Source: an uncultured Clostridium sp.
GTDB taxonomy: Bacteria; Bacillota; Clostridia; TANB77; CAG-508
Length of the DNA: 41,319 nt
Reading direction: 5' to 3'
NCBI GenBank assembly: GCA_900557045.1
Contig: USQY01000008.1
Location: 1-41,319, forward strand
How positions within the stretch are numbered: the stretch's first letter is position 1; every line of letters starts with the position of its first letter. The translations under genes and the position numbers were made by a program. Of this stretch, positions 17,796-24,143 are shown piece by piece. A model generated the notes under the pieces. The model had not been told where the DNA came from and made no database searches. It saw only the letters and a program-made list of their open reading frames with translations.

Positions 17796-17823
17796 ATTAT
17801 ATTTCAATTTATTAAAATGTCAA
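17796..17823 (-). promoter_or_regulatory. Promoter of the glycosyltransferase gene
   Basis: Perfect TTGACA (17823-17818) and perfect TATAAT (17801-17796) with a 16-bp spacer on the minus strand. The -35 lies inside the last codons of the nuclease-like remnant. Confidence 0.78.
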
Positions 17824-17902
17824 CATATCCATTGGCAGAAAAATAAGCTATTGCTATTCCTAATCCTGCATTTCCTTTTTGTTTGTTTGTGGAAAATTGC
17901 AT
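17804..17902 (-). pseudogene. Remnant of a PD-(D/E)XK (group I intron-associated type) endonuclease gene
   Basis: A 32-codon frame with AAAGGA 6 nt before its ATG. Its residues 6-26 (NKQKGNAGLGIAIAYFSANG and the next Y) look like the first helix of the PDDEXK_5-type nucleases, the family of I-Ssp6803I from a cyanobacterial tRNA intron. Those proteins go on for over 100 residues with the catalytic core, whereas here the frame stops six codons after NGY, and the -35 of the next gene lies in its end. It is read as a 5' fragment left by a deletion. The family assignment rests on memory of the N-terminal pattern and could be chance in such a short peptide. Confidence 0.45.
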
Positions 17903-17915
17903 ACATTATCCTTTC

Positions 17916-17929
17916 TGAACTTTTGTTCG
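17916..17929. promoter_or_regulatory. LexA (SOS) box-like palindrome
   Basis: GAAC-TTTT-GTTC (17917-17928) is a perfect match to the Gram-positive SOS box core GAAC-N4-GTTC, with flanking T and G that partly fit the longer CGAACnnnnGTTCG. It lies directly ahead of the ribosome site of the nuclease-like remnant (minus strand), and lexA is in this window. Binding is inferred. Confidence 0.5.
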
Positions 17930-17944
17930 CACATTCTTTAAAAA

Positions 17945-17973
17945 ATAAAACACAAGGAGCACTTGTATTTTAT
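17945..17973 (-). terminator. Terminator of the tRNA-Tyr gene
   Basis: ATAAAACACAAG (17945-17956) pairs with CTTGTATTTTAT (17962-17973) around a 5-nt loop, one pair being G-U. On the minus strand a run of T follows. It overlaps the final A of the encoded CCA. Confidence 0.85.
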
Positions 17974-18280
17974 GGTGGGCAGGGATGGATTCGAACCATC
18001 GTACTCGTATGAGAACAGATTTCTTACTACTATAGTTTTCACTACCAATTTCATGTTTGTAGTCTGGACTTTCTCTTTATCTGTGACCAGATACCAGGTA
18101 TAAAGTCTCTACACTCGGAAATTTCTTTCCTAGCTCGGGATTGTCATCAGCATTATCTGTTAAGAGTTCCCCGAATTAGCCCGGATTTCATCATACAATC
18201 ACTTGTATGAGCTGCAAGTTTAGGTTTTTGAAAAACCAAAGACCACAGTCTGCCGCCTTTAGCCACTCGGCCACCTACCC
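17973..18280 (-). tRNA. tRNA-Tyr (anticodon GTA), interrupted by a group I intron
   Basis: Exon 1 is 18280-18245 and exon 2 is 18022-17973; joined they give an 86-nt type II tRNA. The acceptor GGGTAGG pairs with CCTGCCC (one U-G), followed by discriminator A and an encoded CCA. The D arm is GCCGAGTGGCTAAAGGC. The anticodon stem GCAGA/TCTGT encloses loop CTGTAAA with anticodon GTA. The long variable arm contains CTCATACGAG, and the T arm is GATGG-TTCGAAT-CCATC. It closely resembles E. coli tRNA-Tyr. The coding sequence breaks after T35 of the anticodon, and 222 nt must be removed to make a functional tRNA. It follows the CAU tRNA gene 82 bp upstream. Confidence 0.95.
18023..18244 (-). ncRNA. 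Group I self-splicing intron inside the tRNA-Tyr anticodon
   Basis: A 222-nt intron without an open frame. P1: the exon end CTGT pairs with guide GCAG (18215-18212), with the required U-G at the splice site; the adjacent TT can pair with the first two A of exon 2 (P10). P2 is TCATACAA-GTGA-TTGTATGA (18210-18191). P3 is CCGGG (18184-18180) with CCTGG (18098-18094). P4 is TTCGGG (18175-18170) with CCCGAG (18139-18134). P6 is GGAAA-GAAA-TTTCC (18130-18117). P7 is GACTTT (18107-18102) with AAAGTC (18072-18067). P8 is TATCTG-GTCA-CAGATA (18093-18078). P9 is ACTAC with GTAGT. The last base is the expected G (18023). The core elements AATCCCGAGC and GTAGAGACT fit group I Q and R consensus. The small size fits the tRNA-intron subgroup (IC3-like). 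Confidence 0.93.
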
Positions 18281-18293
18281 AAATATTAAATTG

Positions 18294-18361
18294 TTAAGAG
18301 TGAATAGTGAAAAATATTTTTGCACTTATTAAATTGTATATTCTTCACTATTCACTCTTAA
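18294..18361. repeat. 18-bp perfect inverted repeat between the two tRNA genes
   Basis: TTAAGAGTGAATAGTGAA (18294-18311) and its exact complement (18344-18361) flank a 32-bp AT-rich spacer. An 11-bp direct repeat TATTAAATTGT occurs at 18284-18294 and 18327-18337. The right arm ends one base from the CAU tRNA 3' end. There is no U-run. It could be a processing or terminator structure of the tRNA transcript, or a small repeat element. Confidence 0.75.
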
Positions 18362-18362
18362 T

Positions 18363-18439
18363 TGGTGCGCCCTCTAGGATTCGAACCTAGGACCAACCGG
18401 TTATGAGCCGGTTGCTCTGACCAACTGAGCTAAGGGCGC
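18363..18439 (-). tRNA. tRNA with CAT anticodon (Met elongator or lysidine-type Ile)
   Basis: The 77-nt gene with encoded CCA folds normally: acceptor GCGCCCT/AGGGCGC, D arm AGCTCAGTTGGTCAGAGC, anticodon stem AACCGG/CCGGTT with loop CTCATAA, and T arm CCTAG-GTTCGAAT-CTAGG. The anticodon CAT fits elongator Met or the Ile tRNA modified by TilS. The CTCATAA loop and C4-G69, C5-G68 pairs lean towards Ile2, as in B. subtilis; the initiator is excluded because the 3-bp G-C run of the anticodon stem is absent. It lies upstream of tRNA-Tyr in the same orientation and is probably co-transcribed with it. Confidence 0.93.
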
Positions 18440-18460
18440 GTGTTTGTTTCAACAATAGTA

Positions 18461-18490
18461 AGTATATACTATAATGCATTACCTTGTCAA
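18461..18490 (-). promoter_or_regulatory. Promoter of the tRNA pair
   Basis: Perfect TTGACA (18490-18485) and TATACT (18466-18461), 18-bp spacer, on the minus strand directly upstream of the CAU tRNA; no other promoter is obvious before tRNA-Tyr. Confidence 0.75.
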
Positions 18491-18578
18491 GTAATTTTTT
18501 AAATTTTTTTATTTTTTATTTAATTTTTTTATATATTCAAATATTTTACTTTTTATAATTCATTTTCATTTTTTCAGA

Positions 18579-18624
18579 AGTAAAATGCTTAGCATATTTA
18601 TTTATCATATGCCAAGCATTTACT
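18579..18624 (-). terminator. Hairpin after the unknown gene 18666-19529
   Basis: AGTAAAATGCTT-A-GCATAT (18579-18597) pairs with ATATGC-C-AAGCATTTACT (18607-18624), with one mismatch and one bulge. It is a strong stem but has a poor U-run on the minus strand. Confidence 0.55.
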
Positions 18625-18665
18625 AATTTTAAAATTCAAATGCTATAGTTATTCCAATTAATATA

Positions 18666-19529
18666 TTAATGTTGATGTTCTTCGACTTTTCCTTCTGGAA
18701 GTGCAGGTAATTCTAAAACAACCTTTATTTTCATAACATACCTTATACTTCTTATAAGTTTCATATTTTTTATTCTATCCCATAAAGATGGTTTTACGTT
18801 TATTCTAGTGTCTTCTATATATTGTGTATTATCATCTATATCTTCAACTGTATTTGTGTTTGGTTCTGTAGTGTTTTGTTCAATTTCTATTTCTTCAGTT
18901 TTTTCTTGTGGTGCTGGTACTTCTTTTAATGCATCTGCAATTTCAATTCCAATATAACTTAATGCTTTTGATCTATCTTCTATTCTTTCCATATCAATTT
19001 CTATGTGTAAATTTGACTCAAGATTTGAGATTTTAGTATTTATTATTTTTAAAGCTTCTAAATAGTTTGGAGTTTTATTGCTTTTGGCTCTTCCCATCTG
19101 ACCTAATGTATCTAATATATCTTCTGAAAAATCTCCAGATAGTTCTTGAACTTTTCTTTTCCATTCTGGTTCTTTACTTTCTACTGCTTCTAATGTTTCT
19201 CTTAATGTTACGGCTAACGATATATTTTTTTCTCTTTGTCGTATTAAATCTTCAATTAATTTAGTATTTTCTTCAAATTGTGATGTTGCAAATTCAACTA
19301 ATTCATATGCTGCATCATATACATCTTTAGGGAAATTATCTTTTTCTGGATATTCAATTAAATATGTTTTTATTGATTCTATTAAGTCCTTAAAATAGCT
19401 ATCTTCTTCTAACTGTATAATTTGCTTTTTGCTATTTGGATTAATCATCTTTTGCACTTTTTCTATATTTGCTAAGATTTTTTCTTCTGTTATTACCATT
19501 TTTACGTTTACCATGTCAGACTTAGACAT
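18666..19529 (-). CDS. Unrecognised coiled-coil protein
   Basis: A 287-residue protein that I do not recognise. It starts MSKSDMVNVKMVITEEK, with AAAAGGAGGG 9 nt upstream. Residues about 10-200 are charged and predicted helical with heptad-like stretches. A Glu/Thr/Asn-rich linker (about 205-245) follows, then a basic segment WDRIKNMKLIRSIRYVMKIK and a short acidic/His end. No signal peptide, transmembrane helix or Cys cluster is seen. It has its own promoter (19604-19632) downstream of acyl-CoA ligase 2. The basic C-terminal segment could bind membrane or nucleic acid; function unknown. Confidence 0.75.
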   Translation of the reverse strand: MSKSDMVNVKMVITEEKILANIEKVQKMINPNSKKQIIQLEEDSYFKDLIESIKTYLIEYPEKDNFPKDVYDAAYELVEFATSQFEENTKLIEDLIRQREKNISLAVTLRETLEAVESKEPEWKRKVQELSGDFSEDILDTLGQMGRAKSNKTPNYLEALKIINTKISNLESNLHIEIDMERIEDRSKALSYIGIEIADALKEVPAPQEKTEEIEIEQNTTEPNTNTVEDIDDNTQYIEDTRINVKPSLWDRIKNMKLIRSIRYVMKIKVVLELPALPEGKVEEHQH

Positions 19530-19603
19530 TGTAAATTTCCCTCCTTTTATCATAAGTATATTTCTTAATAATATTATTATACATCATTCTACCGTTTTCT
19601 ACA

Positions 19604-19632
19604 ATATTATTTATTTTTCTTTTTTGTGTCAA
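19604..19632 (-). promoter_or_regulatory. Promoter of the coiled-coil gene
   Basis: Perfect TTGACA (19632-19627) and TAATAT (19609-19604), 17-bp spacer, on the minus strand, inside the gap after acyl-CoA ligase 2. Confidence 0.68.
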
Positions 19633-19663
19633 TTTTATTACAAAAATGTTACAAAAGTCTATT

Positions 19664-21529
19664 TTATCCCTCTTTTTGTATTTCAACATAACGTTTTATT
19701 TTCATTGTTGTTGTTTTTTCAAATTCGCCTTTTTTGATTTCTAATCTTTTTATTGCTTTATATGATGTTAATTTTCTATTTACTTCTTTTATTTTTTCCC
19801 AAATCATGTCATGTATTTGTTCATCTGTAAGATTTTTTCCATGTATCTTCTCTATTTCTTCATAGTTTGGAATTACTTTTGCAGTTATAACTAATTCCTT
19901 CTCATTTTTCTTTTCTTTGTCTTGTTTTCCATAAACCATAGACTCTTTTATTTCTGGTACATCTGCTAATAATAATTCTATTTCCTCTGGATATATATTT
20001 TTTCCGTTTTGAGTTACTATAACATTTTTGCATCTTCCTGTTATAAATAAATATCCTTCATCATCTAAATATCCTATATCTCCTGAATGAAAATATCCAT
20101 CTTTAATAACTTCTTTTGTTGTTTCTTCATCTTCATAATATCCTAACATTAAAGTTTCACTTTTTATTAAGATTTCACCTTCTCCTTTTTCATTAGGATT
20201 ATCTATTTTTATATCTGCACATATTACAGCTTTGCCTGCTGAACCAACTTTAGTTTTATATTCTGGTGTCAATGCTGCTATTGGAGCAGTTTCTGTTAAT
20301 CCATAACCTTGTAAAAATGTTATTCCAATATCTTCAATCCATTTTCCTATTTTAGCATCAATTGGTGCAGCTGCAGAAACTATAATTCGTAAATTTCCTC
20401 CTAAATTTTCATATATTTCACTAAAAACTTTACGCTTTATATCGATTCCAACACCTTTTAATGCATTTGTAATATGAATCATTGAATTAACCATACCATC
20501 TTTTTTACTTTTCTTAATGTTAGCATTTATTTTTTTGTATAAGTTTTCTACTAGTAATGGTACTGTTAATATTGCTGTTGGTTTTGTTTCTTGTAAGTCT
20601 GCCACTATATATCTTAAGCCTTGACACACACTTATTGATGAACCTGTTGCTAGTGGTAATAAATATCCTATTGTTGATTCATATGTATGATGTAATGGCA
20701 ATATTGACATCAATCTATCGGTAGGATACAATTTTACATATGCAGATACAGCATTAATATTTTGTGCTAAATTTCTATTGCATAGCATTACTCCTTTTGA
20801 ATTTGATGTTGTTCCTGATGTAAATATTAACACTTTAAATTCCTCTGGATCTATTTCTATGTTCATAAAAGAATTGTTTCCACTATTGATTAATATATTT
20901 CCTTGTTTAATCAAATAATCTAATCCAACTGTATTATTATTCAATTCTTCATCAGAATTCATTTGAATAAAATACTTTACATTTGTTGAATTTGAATCTA
21001 TTATTTTTTTAATAACTTCTTTTTTCTTGGTTGAATATATAACAGCTGTTGCTTTAGCTCTATTTATTACATTTATAATTTCATTTTCAGGAAGTTCTTT
21101 ATCTACTGGTACAGCAATTCCGCTTCCACACAATAATGCCATATATGAAACATACCAATGATATGTGTTTTCTCCTATTATTACAACACGTGTATCTTTT
21201 ATTTTTAAATAATCATTTAATGCTGTTCCTAAAGATATTACATCACTTCTATATTCTTTATATTTAATTTCTTTAAAAGGTTCTTTATTATTAAATTTTT
21301 CTAATATAAAGGTATTTTCAGCATATTTTGTTGTTGAACTATTAAAAATATCTTTTACTGTTTTATATTTTGTTATTTCGTATAGTTTTAAATTTTTTTT
21401 GCTTTTTGTTTCTTGATCTTTTTTTAATGATTCATAATCTACATTCATTTCTTCTATATCAGATAATCCCTTCATTTTAAATTTAGGGAATTTAAAATCT
21501 GGAACTTTAAAATCTCTTAATATTCTCAC
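19664..21529 (-). CDS. AMP-forming long-chain acyl-CoA synthetase (paralogue 2)
   Basis: A 621-residue homologue of the enzyme at 2746-4524, with the same motif order: P-loop FTSGTTSNSKG (236-246), LPLHHTYEST, GYGLTETAP, HSGDIGYLDDEG, TGRCKNVIV and the C-terminal Lys in KTTTMKIKRY. It has a longer N-terminus (about 50 residues, rich in Lys, Phe and Pro) before the adenylation domain. The start is GTG at 21529, with GGAGG 7 nt upstream. It shares the altered P-loop TSGTTSxSK with paralogue 1. Fatty acid activation is likely; substrate unknown. Confidence 0.9.
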   Translation of the reverse strand: MRILRDFKVPDFKFPKFKMKGLSDIEEMNVDYESLKKDQETKSKKNLKLYEITKYKTVKDIFNSSTTKYAENTFILEKFNNKEPFKEIKYKEYRSDVISLGTALNDYLKIKDTRVVIIGENTYHWYVSYMALLCGSGIAVPVDKELPENEIINVINRAKATAVIYSTKKKEVIKKIIDSNSTNVKYFIQMNSDEELNNNTVGLDYLIKQGNILINSGNNSFMNIEIDPEEFKVLIFTSGTTSNSKGVMLCNRNLAQNINAVSAYVKLYPTDRLMSILPLHHTYESTIGYLLPLATGSSISVCQGLRYIVADLQETKPTAILTVPLLVENLYKKINANIKKSKKDGMVNSMIHITNALKGVGIDIKRKVFSEIYENLGGNLRIIVSAAAPIDAKIGKWIEDIGITFLQGYGLTETAPIAALTPEYKTKVGSAGKAVICADIKIDNPNEKGEGEILIKSETLMLGYYEDEETTKEVIKDGYFHSGDIGYLDDEGYLFITGRCKNVIVTQNGKNIYPEEIELLLADVPEIKESMVYGKQDKEKKNEKELVITAKVIPNYEEIEKIHGKNLTDEQIHDMIWEKIKEVNRKLTSYKAIKRLEIKKGEFEKTTTMKIKRYVEIQKEG

Positions 21530-21561
21530 TTTTAATCCTCCGTTTTTTTTATTTATAACAT

Positions 21562-21590
21562 ATTATATACTTACTAAAATTTTTATGCAA
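21562..21590 (-). promoter_or_regulatory. Promoter of acyl-CoA ligase 2
   Basis: TTGCAT (21590-21585) and perfect TATAAT (21567-21562), 17-bp spacer, minus strand. Confidence 0.72.
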
Positions 21591-21651
21591 TATCTTTGTG
21601 TTTTATATTTATATAAATGTTTTTGGATAATTTTTTAACATATATTTAATA

Positions 21652-22641
21652 CTATTTTAGTGAATCTAAATTATCTAATGCTTTTCCTGTTCCAAGAGCA
21701 ACACATGATACTGTATCTTGAGCAATCATTACATTTATTCCTGTCTTTTCTTGAAGTAATTTATCTAAACCATCTACCAAACATCCTCCACCTGTCATAT
21801 AAATTCCTCTATCACTTATATCTGCTGCTAATTCTGGTGGTGTTTTTTCTAATACAGAATGAACTGCATCAACAATCATTAAAGCTGGTTCAATCATAGC
21901 TTCTAACATTTCACTTGAATGGATTGTAATTGTTTTTGGTAAACCATCTATCAAATCTCTTCCTCTTATATCCATTTCTACATCTTGCATTTTTGGGTAT
22001 ACACAACCAATATTTACTTTTAAATCTTCTGCTGTTCTTTCACCTATTATAATGTTGTGTTTTTTCTTTATATATTTAATTATATACTCATCAAATTTAT
22101 CTCCTGCAACTTTTAAAGATGTACTTGTAACTGAACCGCCTAATGATATAACAGCAATATCTGTAGTTCCTCCTCCTATATCTACTACCATATTACCGCA
22201 TGGTTTTGATATATCTATTCCTGCTCCTATAGCTGCTGCAATTGGTTCTTCAATTAAATATACTTTTCTAGCTCCTGCTTGTGTTGCAGCATCTATTACT
22301 GCTTTTTTTTCTACTTCTGTAACTCTTGAAGGTATACAAATCATTATTCTAGGGGCGAAAACAAATCTGCCACATACTTTATTTATAAAATATTTTAACA
22401 TTTTTTCAGTAACTGTATAATTAGATATTACTCCTTCACGTAAAGGTCTTGTTGCTACAATATTACCAGGAGTTCTACCAAGCATTCTTCTCGCTTCTTT
22501 TCCAACTGCTAATACTTCTCCTGTATTACTATCAACAGCAACTACAGAAGGCTCTCTTAATACAATTCCTTTCCCTTTTACATATGCTATGACAGTAGCA
22601 GTTCCTAAATCAATTCCTATATCTTGCCCCCAATTAAACAT
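21652..22641 (-). CDS. mreB: Rod shape-determining actin homologue MreB/Mbl
   Basis: Bacterial actin that polymerises under the membrane and guides wall synthesis. The 329-residue protein shows the actin-fold nucleotide motifs: phosphate 1 DIGIDLGTATV, the connect motif EEPIAAAIGAG, phosphate 2 DIGGGTTDIAV and the adenosine motif MTGGGCLVDGL. The MreB-specific LREPSVVAVD and GRTPGNIVATRPLREGVI are present. The usual partners mreC and mreD are not adjacent, as for stand-alone Mbl/MreBH genes in Firmicutes, so the exact paralogue is uncertain. AAAGGA lies 11 nt upstream. Confidence 0.94.
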   Translation of the reverse strand: MFNWGQDIGIDLGTATVIAYVKGKGIVLREPSVVAVDSNTGEVLAVGKEARRMLGRTPGNIVATRPLREGVISNYTVTEKMLKYFINKVCGRFVFAPRIMICIPSRVTEVEKKAVIDAATQAGARKVYLIEEPIAAAIGAGIDISKPCGNMVVDIGGGTTDIAVISLGGSVTSTSLKVAGDKFDEYIIKYIKKKHNIIIGERTAEDLKVNIGCVYPKMQDVEMDIRGRDLIDGLPKTITIHSSEMLEAMIEPALMIVDAVHSVLEKTPPELAADISDRGIYMTGGGCLVDGLDKLLQEKTGINVMIAQDTVSCVALGTGKALDNLDSLK

Positions 22642-22695
22642 CTTTATATCTATCCTTTCTTAAAAATATTCCTTTATCACTTCTTTTACCTTGCA

Positions 22696-22724
22696 ATTAT
22701 ATTACATTTTATTTAAAATATCAA
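22696..22724 (-). promoter_or_regulatory. Promoter of mreB
   Basis: TTGATA (22724-22719) and perfect TATAAT (22701-22696), 17-bp spacer, minus strand. The remainder of 22725-22869 is AT-rich without further structure. Confidence 0.72.
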
Positions 22725-22869
22725 TGTTTTGGAATAAAAAAATATATTAGCAATATCTTATATTATACTACTAATACATTTTTTACTTTTTTATATTTCA
22801 ACTATTATTACTTTTTATATTTATTCCATTTTTTCTTAATATTTATTCCATATTTTAATTATATTTTTA

Positions 22870-23328
22870 TTATTTTATATTGTTTGATACTAAATCGTTT
22901 ACATTGTTTTTTACTAATTCAAGAAAATCAATTTCTTCTGGCTTTGTATCTGTCATTTCAATTTTAAATGATTTTACATTATCATAATCAAACTTCACTT
23001 CAAAATTTCTTATTTGATTTATTTCTAATTTATCTATTCTAACATATTTTTCTCCAAGTACATTTCCATTTTTAGATAACATACTAAATTTTAAATATCT
23101 ATTTTCTATAATTTTATCAGTATTATTTTTTATAATACCATTTATATACCCATTTCTTTTAGAAACCTTTGCTTCTGTAACATCAACAAATGCTTCTGTG
23201 ACATTTATATCATAATTTGTTATATTAGTATAAGATACTTTAAAAAATGCATTTATCATCACATTACTAAAGATATAAAACAATATTACCACTAATGCAT
23301 ATTTAAAAAAAGTTTTCATTCTACTCAT
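22870..23328 (-). CDS. Small membrane-anchored protein, FxLYD-like outer domain
   Basis: The 152-residue protein starts MSRMKTFFKYALVVILFYIF: one N-terminal helix (about residues 8-27) with the rest outside. The outer part (TEAKVSKRNGYINGIIKNNT, then LKFSMLSKNGNVLGEKYVRI) has the beta-strand pattern of FxLYD/DUF3426-type domains. The start at 23328 has AAGGGG 9 nt upstream; a TTG two codons earlier sits too close to that site. It lies 58 bp downstream of lexA and may be read through from it. Function unknown. Confidence 0.75.
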   Translation of the reverse strand: MSRMKTFFKYALVVILFYIFSNVMINAFFKVSYTNITNYDINVTEAFVDVTEAKVSKRNGYINGIIKNNTDKIIENRYLKFSMLSKNGNVLGEKYVRIDKLEINQIRNFEVKFDYDNVKSFKIEMTDTKPEEIDFLELVKNNVNDLVSNNIK

Positions 23329-23386
23329 ATTCAACTTCCCCTTTTCTTTTCAGATTTATTGTTTTATTACAATATTTCATTTACTA

Positions 23387-24055
23387 TTATAATTTTCTGA
23401 AAACACCTACAACTCTACCTAAAACTTGGCAATCAGGAACTATGATTGGTTCCATTGTACTATTTTCTGGTTGTAATCTTATATGATTATTTTCCATATA
23501 AAATGTTTTTACTGTAGCTTCATCATCTATCATAGCTACAACAATTTCGCCATTTCTAGCAACATTTTGTCTTTTTACCAAAATATAATCTCCATCTAAT
23601 ATTCCTGCTTCTATCATACTTTCTCCACTAACTGTTAACATAAATGCTTCTGAATTTCCAACAAAGTCTACTGGTATTAAAAAATTATCTGTTACATTTT
23701 CTACTGCCAAAATAGGAGCTCCTGCAGTTATTTTTCCAACTACTGGAACATCTACTAATTCTCTTCCACTATAAAATGGTTTTTGCTCTTCTCCATTATC
23801 ACTTTTTTTGTTAAGACCTTTTAAAAGTCTTAATGTTCTTCCTTTTTGTGTTTCTTTTTTTATATAACCTTTTTCTTCTAATTTAGCTAAATATGCATGA
23901 ACAGTAGCTGTTGAGCTTAATCCAACAGACTTTCCTATTTCTCTTACTGAAGGTGCATACCCAAATTCATTTATTTGTTTTTCTATAAATTTTAATATAT
24001 CTCTTTCTCTTTTATTTAATTCTTTTGAACCTTTGCCTCTACGCATTTTTTCCAT
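23387..24055 (-). CDS. lexA: LexA SOS repressor / self-cleaving protease
   Basis: Represses DNA-damage genes and cleaves itself when RecA filaments form. The 222-residue protein has an N-terminal winged helix (KRERDILKFIEKQINEFGYA, then PSVREIGKSVGLSSTATVHA). The cleavage bond is Ala-Gly in ITAGAPILA, and the catalytic Ser and Lys are in VSGESM and ATVKTFY. GGAGG lies 8 nt before the start. Its promoter overlaps the obgE terminator, and a palindrome with an AAC-N4-GTT core covers its -35, suggesting autoregulation. Confidence 0.96.
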   Translation of the reverse strand: MEKMRRGKGSKELNKRERDILKFIEKQINEFGYAPSVREIGKSVGLSSTATVHAYLAKLEEKGYIKKETQKGRTLRLLKGLNKKSDNGEEQKPFYSGRELVDVPVVGKITAGAPILAVENVTDNFLIPVDFVGNSEAFMLTVSGESMIEAGILDGDYILVKRQNVARNGEIVVAMIDDEATVKTFYMENNHIRLQPENSTMEPIIVPDCQVLGRVVGVFRKL

Positions 24056-24087
24056 TAATCTTCCCTCCTAAAAATCAACTTATAATA

Positions 24088-24130
24088 ATGATAACATACA
24101 AACAAAAAAATGTCAAACATAAGTTTGACA
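24088..24130 (-). promoter_or_regulatory. lexA promoter overlapped by a LexA-box-like palindrome
   Basis: On the minus strand TTGACA (24116-24111) and TATCAT (24093-24088) are 17 bp apart. The -35 forms one arm of TGTCAAAC-ATAA-GTTTGACA (24111-24130), whose centre AAAC-ATAA-GTTT is one base per arm from the SOS core GAAC-N4-GTTC. A repressor bound here would block the -35. Confidence 0.6.
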
Positions 24131-24135
24131 TTTTT
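24104..24135. terminator. obgE terminator (shared with the lexA promoter)
   Basis: The palindrome 24111-24130 is preceded by seven A and followed by five T, so on the minus strand it is a short stem plus U-run just after the obgE stop codon. Confidence 0.7.
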
Positions 24136-24143
24136 CAATACTT

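Noticed and set aside
17982..18280. tRNA-Leu or tRNA-Ser with an odd variable arm, or a tRNA pseudogene
   Set aside because: Removing 222 nt restores a complete tRNA-Tyr with GTA anticodon, normal arms and encoded CCA, and the removed part folds as a group I intron.
18294..18361. Complete MITE with target-site duplication
   Set aside because: The 11-bp direct repeats do not flank the inverted repeat; one lies inside it, so a clean insertion cannot be shown.
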